From Annulohypoxylon bovei var. microspora (lineage: Eukaryota; Ascomycota; Sordariomycetes; Xylariales; Hypoxylaceae): a DNA stretch of 64,000 bases. The notes beneath the pieces were generated by a model. The model was not told where the DNA came from. It searched no databases and saw nothing but the letters and a program-made list of their open reading frames with translations. Position numbers and translations under genes: made by a program. Every line of letters starts with the position of its first letter. Position 1 is the stretch's first letter. Shown here piece after piece: positions 59,903 through 64,000 of the stretch. The stretch lies in NCBI GenBank assembly GCA_022836615.1, contig MU405234.1:1-64000 (forward strand). The letters run 5' to 3'.

Positions 59903-62703
59903 GGTGGTAGATATCAGATTTCGAGACACGACATCGCGATTGCGTATCAGGGCAAAACTCGGGGACACTCAGGCATGATCATGGAGTCAAGGTTATGCAT
60001 TTGCTGCTTGTATCCAGGCACGATCTTCTACGGCGAAAATGAAGAGGTAACCAAATGAAGTTACGTTCGCCAACCAGTCCCCTGTGTTCTTCCGTCCCCT
60101 CTTCGATCTTATATGGATCATCCGTGATGGACAAATATGACAAAATCAAAACCAAAAAAACGGCATATGTGTGTACAGCTCTAGGCCTACCCCATGCCTA
60201 TTTGCTGAAGGATATTTCTTCTCGTGCCGAGAGTGGACTGCCCGTCTATTACCAAACACCCGTGCTTCGACTTGCTTTAATGCGAGGGTGCATGAAGGCT
60301 CGGCAACATTTCTAGTTGACCTATTTTGTTGCCATTGGATTTAATATCCTCCATCGTAGTTTGTCTTTCTAATATGTTAAGTTGATATGTCAAGTCCGAT
60401 ATGTCAATTGTCATGCTCGGTCAACGCAGCCTACAAAAACCTGCGTCATACAGATTAAATATAGCTTTGTTAGTTAGATCAGGTTTGGGACGAGCTTTAA
60501 GTATACTGCATACTTTCGTCTATAGTGCTGTTGTTGAAGAAATCAAAGGGCCACGAATCACGAGACGTGACATGTCTCATAACTACACAGCCATTCGTTT
60601 ATATCATGTTACTAGGCTTAGTACCTACAGATGAGAAGTTGGAAATGATAATTACAGGTAACTGTTACTTGTTGGGTACCTAGGTACTAGGTAATATTTA
60701 TATTTGAAGGCGAATTTTATATATTAAATGTGCTTGTAATTTTCGGGTTAAGATGCCATAGAGTCGAATGCCTCTAGCTATTCTTGATTGGAATATATTA
60801 GGACACGGACGTGTTCCTGATGTGACTTGCGCGAGTTTGTTGCCGCTCTGCACTTCGCAACTTTTGAATGGATGGAGAGAAGTGTGGATGATCAATGCCC
60901 CAGTAGACGTTTAGGGTGTTTCGAGTTATTTAGCCTCACTAAGCCGAAATCGAGGTACCTTTACGACCTGTATGACTCTAGAAATAGACAGAAATAGACC
61001 TTTCAGGGGCTAGGTTCCGAGCGTTCATCCCCTAAAAAGACTCGTCACAGCTTGCCAATGAGCTGACCCGTTCCAAGTATCCACGTTGTACCGTACTACT
61101 ACTGTCGCACATTTAGATTGAAGCTTAGCGCTGAGCCATCCAGATGCATGCAAGTCGTTGCTTCTACCTCAAGGCTCAGACTACGTGCGACTAATAAGGT
61201 TATGAAATTCTAAAATAAAGGTACATGTTCAGGAGATTTATTCGATGTAACTACCCCGCGGGAAATGCAGGCAAAAGTTACATGGCCCCTAAGCTACGTA
61301 GAAGTACTACTTATACGTAGTGTCCATTTAAAAGGTTACAGCGCGCTCGGCTCATCCTTACATGCACCAAAAGTTTCCTCTGCGGTCGCTGCAGCCTTTG
61401 TGTCCAGGCTGCCAGGGTCTTTCCGAAAGAGTTTACCGTTTCCACAGTCCAGGCTTTGTACCCGAGTCCTTTTGCTCCATCCAGTCAATTCTCTAAGGCT
61501 TCGTTTTTTCTTCTTCTCCTTCTCTTCCGCTTCACATCCTCTTCTTCAGCAGCTCGAGGTTAACCCTGCCGCTGGTTCCTTTCTTTTTGGCCTTGGAGTA
61601 GAAGTTGATCTGAGTGTTATTGTTGGTAAGTTGCTTCAATTTTCCCTCACACGTTTCGTAACTCCGTCGCATTCGGTTTTTTTTGTGGCTTGAAGTCCTT
61701 CGACACAACGATAGCCATTCATGGGGATTCAATGACAATCGCCCCCATTCGAAGATGGTCAGACTTGACCGACTGGTCTTTCGTGCTGGTCACCTTGTTA
61801 GAACCGCATCTATTAGCAACCAACAACCGCATTTTCTATATCTATCTTACAAGCCTATGCATATCCTTAGATTATATCATCTATCCTACGTCCCTTTTCC
61901 CCTTACTAATATGGCGGCTTGAAATGAGCTTCGGCCAACGGTGCAATTTATACTGACCTCTTCTCCCTTCGCAGTCACCTATCTAATATTCTGAATTACC
62001 AATAATCACTTCCTTCCCAACTGCCTCCTTTCAAAGACTCCTTTGAGGTCAGCAGGCTACTGCAGGAGTTCTCGAGAGAAAGAAAAGGTATTCTGCCGTC
62101 GTTCTCTGCTAGAGAGTTGAACTCGAGCCTTGCAAGTCAATCATAATACGATATTACGATTACGGAAAGCCACTGCGCTACGCCTCCCTTTGAATTTATT
62201 CGTCGACATCCTGCCTCCCATCGGTCTATTCACTGTAAAAGTGCCATACTCTGACTACGCACTAGTCCCCGGGTTGTTTTACCATAGTACAGGTAGTACT
62301 AACACCGATATCGTTACTACCAGAGCCTACTGTTACGACATTATAGCTACAGCAGCTTATACCAGTTTCTCCGAGAAACTTGTCGCAACATTATTGTCCT
62401 GTTTCCATTGAGTGCGATATTTGACGTCTATCGAGGTTTTAGCATCTCAAGATAGTGCGTCGAGATCGCATGTCACGGACCCTCCACCGCCCCTCAAATA
62501 CTTCTACGAAGACTTTTAAAGCTGTTTTTTTCTGCACAGCCCCGCGACAACACGATTTATCTACCTTTTGCAATCCCTCAAGTCGGCTTTCGACGATTAT
62601 TTGTAGTTACAAAAATTACAGTGCGGTAGTCTAAGGGTAGCCTTCCATACTATTGGTACCTAGAAAATCCGGAAATTTATATAAAAAAAAAGTTGCTCTC
62701 AAT
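59903..62703. other. Gene-free region upstream of VTS1 (about 2.8 kb)
   Basis: No gene is confirmed. It holds one TACCTAGGTA palindrome (60677). Between 61265 and 61700 frames are open on both strands; the plus frame is pyrimidine-driven and lacks a motif. A minus-strand Lys-rich short frame at 61532-61720 (ending NLELLKKRM) could be part of a small spliced gene, but I cannot support one. The rest is probably the long promoter and leader of VTS1. Confidence 0.45.
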
Positions 62704-64000
62704 ATGAACCGTAACAGCACCCCGGAGGCCTCGACTGCCTCATCGTTGCGTCCACCTTCATCGCGAACAGTTGGGACTAACAATCACCACCTTCGCGCAT
62801 CTGCCGACATGGCCGCTCTTGCCGGACCCGCGACGTCGAACCGCATCCGCCCCTCTTCGGATTTCTATGGTCAGCAAGGCCAGGGCCAGGGGGGTGCCGA
62901 TTCAGACCCGCAGGACAAGGTGACCCAGCAATGGATTGCCGACATTGACCAATATGAGACTACACTAGAAGAAATGGCTGCTGCTACTCTGGACCAGGAC
63001 TTCAAGGACGAACTTAGTGCTATTGAGCAATGGTTTCGAGTCCTGTCCGAGGCTGAGCGTACTGCTGCTCTATATGCTTTACTTCAGCAGACTACTCAAG
63101 TCCAGATCCGTTTCTTCATCCAGGTGCTTCAGCAGATGGGGAAAAACCATCCCATGTCTGGTGTATTATCACCAGCCAATTTTGATAAAGGTACACCTAT
63201 CAATACTCATTAACTTGTATGCGGTAACTAACCAAAATTTCCTTCCATAGATCCAATGTCGAACCGTTTGAGCGATGCTATGAATAAACTGAATGTTGGA
63301 TCAGCTAGGAACTCCCTTTCTCAGCCACAAGCATCGGCCAAGAGGCACTCGGGACTTGACCCGTCAACTATTAATGCCATGTTTCCAGATGCAGCGGCTG
63401 CCATTGCCACCGAAAAGGCTAAGTTCACCCAGCAGACTGGAAACCAGCCCCCTTCAAACCGCAACAGTACGGCTGTCGATGCACGAAGCCCCTTGGCTGC
63501 GCCAGCCATCTCCGGGCCGTCTGAAGGTCTTGATCCCAATGCACAGAATCCTGCATCGCCTTGGGGTAATGACCAGAACGCTTCGCGACCTAAGTCTTCT
63601 TCTGGCCAGACTCCGATGGGCCAATTTGTTCAACCGCCGCCTTCCGCTGGCCTAAGATCACCACGCCCCCAGCTAGGTGGCAATAATGGTATCCAGAATA
63701 CGACACTCAATGCCCCGGACAAATCTGCTAATGATCTGCCCCTGCTTTCGCCATACACTGCTGGAAGCGGAAACTGGGCTTCTATGGTGAACACTCCTAT
63801 GGTTGCGTCGTTCAATGGCGGCAATGGCACTCCCAACCAGGCCGATATGGTTGCGAATGCAACGGCCATGAAACTCGCGGCTTTGTCTACTGTGAACAAC
63901 CGATTTGCCCTCGACGATGTGCGTAAGTATCGGAGAGCCCGATCCAACGACGCTCCTGGTCAAGGCCAAAACACTCTGTCCGCTGGGCCTCAGATGCCGA
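62704..64000 (+). CDS. VTS1: RNA-binding protein Vts1 (Smaug type), N-terminal part, cut by window end
   Basis: The N-terminal two thirds or so of a Vts1/Smaug-family protein. These bind stem-loops in mRNAs through a C-terminal SAM domain and recruit the CCR4-NOT deadenylase. Exons seen are 62704-63190 and 63251 to beyond 64000; the 60-bp intron (GTACAC..ATAG) splits an Asp codon (NFDKDPMSNRL). A conserved helical region lies at about 78-150 (QWIADIDQYETTLEEMA, then ELSAIEQWFRVLSEAERTAAL), followed by Ser/Pro/Asn-rich sequence. Residues around NNRFALDDVRKYRRARSND are conserved in fungal Vts1, so the GTAAGT inside them at 63923 is probably not a splice site. The SAM domain should lie past the window end. 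I chose the ATG at 62704; the 5' leader is long. Confidence 0.9.

Noticed and set aside
61265..61693. 142-codon plus-strand frame before VTS1
   Set aside because: Driven by pyrimidine runs (FFFFSFSS), no motif; better read as leader or intergenic sequence.
63923..63928. GTAAGT as an intron donor in VTS1
   Set aside because: It lies in the conserved ALDDVRKYRRARSND stretch and the frame stays open to the window end.
1..64000. tRNA, rRNA and CRISPR
   Set aside because: I looked for the tRNA T-loop (GTTCGAxxC) on both strands and for spaced direct repeats. The few GTTCGA-like matches (for example near 10930 and 47150) lack acceptor stems, and no repeat-spacer array is present. A dedicated tRNA scan would settle it.

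Overview
The window looks like a chromosome piece from a filamentous ascomycete (Pezizomycotina, probably Sordariomycetes; the class is an inference). The genes are split by short introns of about 45 to 220 bp with GT..AG ends. The gene set is typical of moulds: DML1, an FHA-forkhead factor, CLU1/TIF31, PalB, VTS1, SEN15 and RPL29. Genes are spread over both strands with no operons, and they are separated by long AT-leaning gene-free stretches rich in TAGGTA-type short repeats. All exon boundaries were read by hand from splice signals, frame continuity and family similarity.

Layout. 1-4883: no gene; a possible hAT-type transposon end sits at the left edge. 4884-7705: a divergent pair, a PRX-like AhpC/TSA protein (-) and the misato/DML1 tubulin-like protein (+). 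9186-10911: a class III aminotransferase (-) of three exons. 10912-16514: no gene; it holds a 24-bp tandem duplication and a GC-rich patch. 16515-18730: FHA-forkhead transcription factor (+), convergent with CLU1/TIF31 (20236-24238, -). 25426-27957: an 843-residue protein of unknown function (+), divergent from CLU1. 27958-31524: no gene; it holds a 278-bp MITE. 31525-33324: ferric reductase (+). 34532-35086: Yippee protein (+). 36354-37736: DMT/SLC35F6-like transporter (-). 38675-39820: DUF2985-like membrane protein (-). 41362-41796: SEN15 (+), convergent with an MDR alcohol dehydrogenase (41865-43270, -) whose frame is broken by one extra base. 43271-50952: the largest gene-free stretch, with a second MITE and several microsatellites and minisatellites. 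50953-52658: C2H2 transcription factor (+), convergent with the calpain-like protease PalB (53715-56489, -). 57721-58950: peroxisomal adenine nucleotide carrier (+). 59481-59902: RPL29 (+). 62704 to the right edge: VTS1 (+), cut by the window.

The genes are mostly conserved housekeeping and regulatory genes serving separate processes: mitochondrial distribution (DML1, CLU1), tRNA splicing (SEN15), translation (RPL29), mRNA decay (VTS1), pH signalling (PalB), cell-cycle transcription (forkhead), iron reduction and peroxisomal ATP import. I see no secondary-metabolite cluster, no virus-like region, no CRISPR and no confident tRNA or rRNA. The observations most worth a second look are two unrelated TA-flanked MITEs of nearly equal size, a 10-bp palindrome (TACCTAGGTA) found eight times and only between genes, the one-base frameshift in the dehydrogenase, and the unrecognised 843-residue protein. 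I did not find a convincing new multi-gene system.
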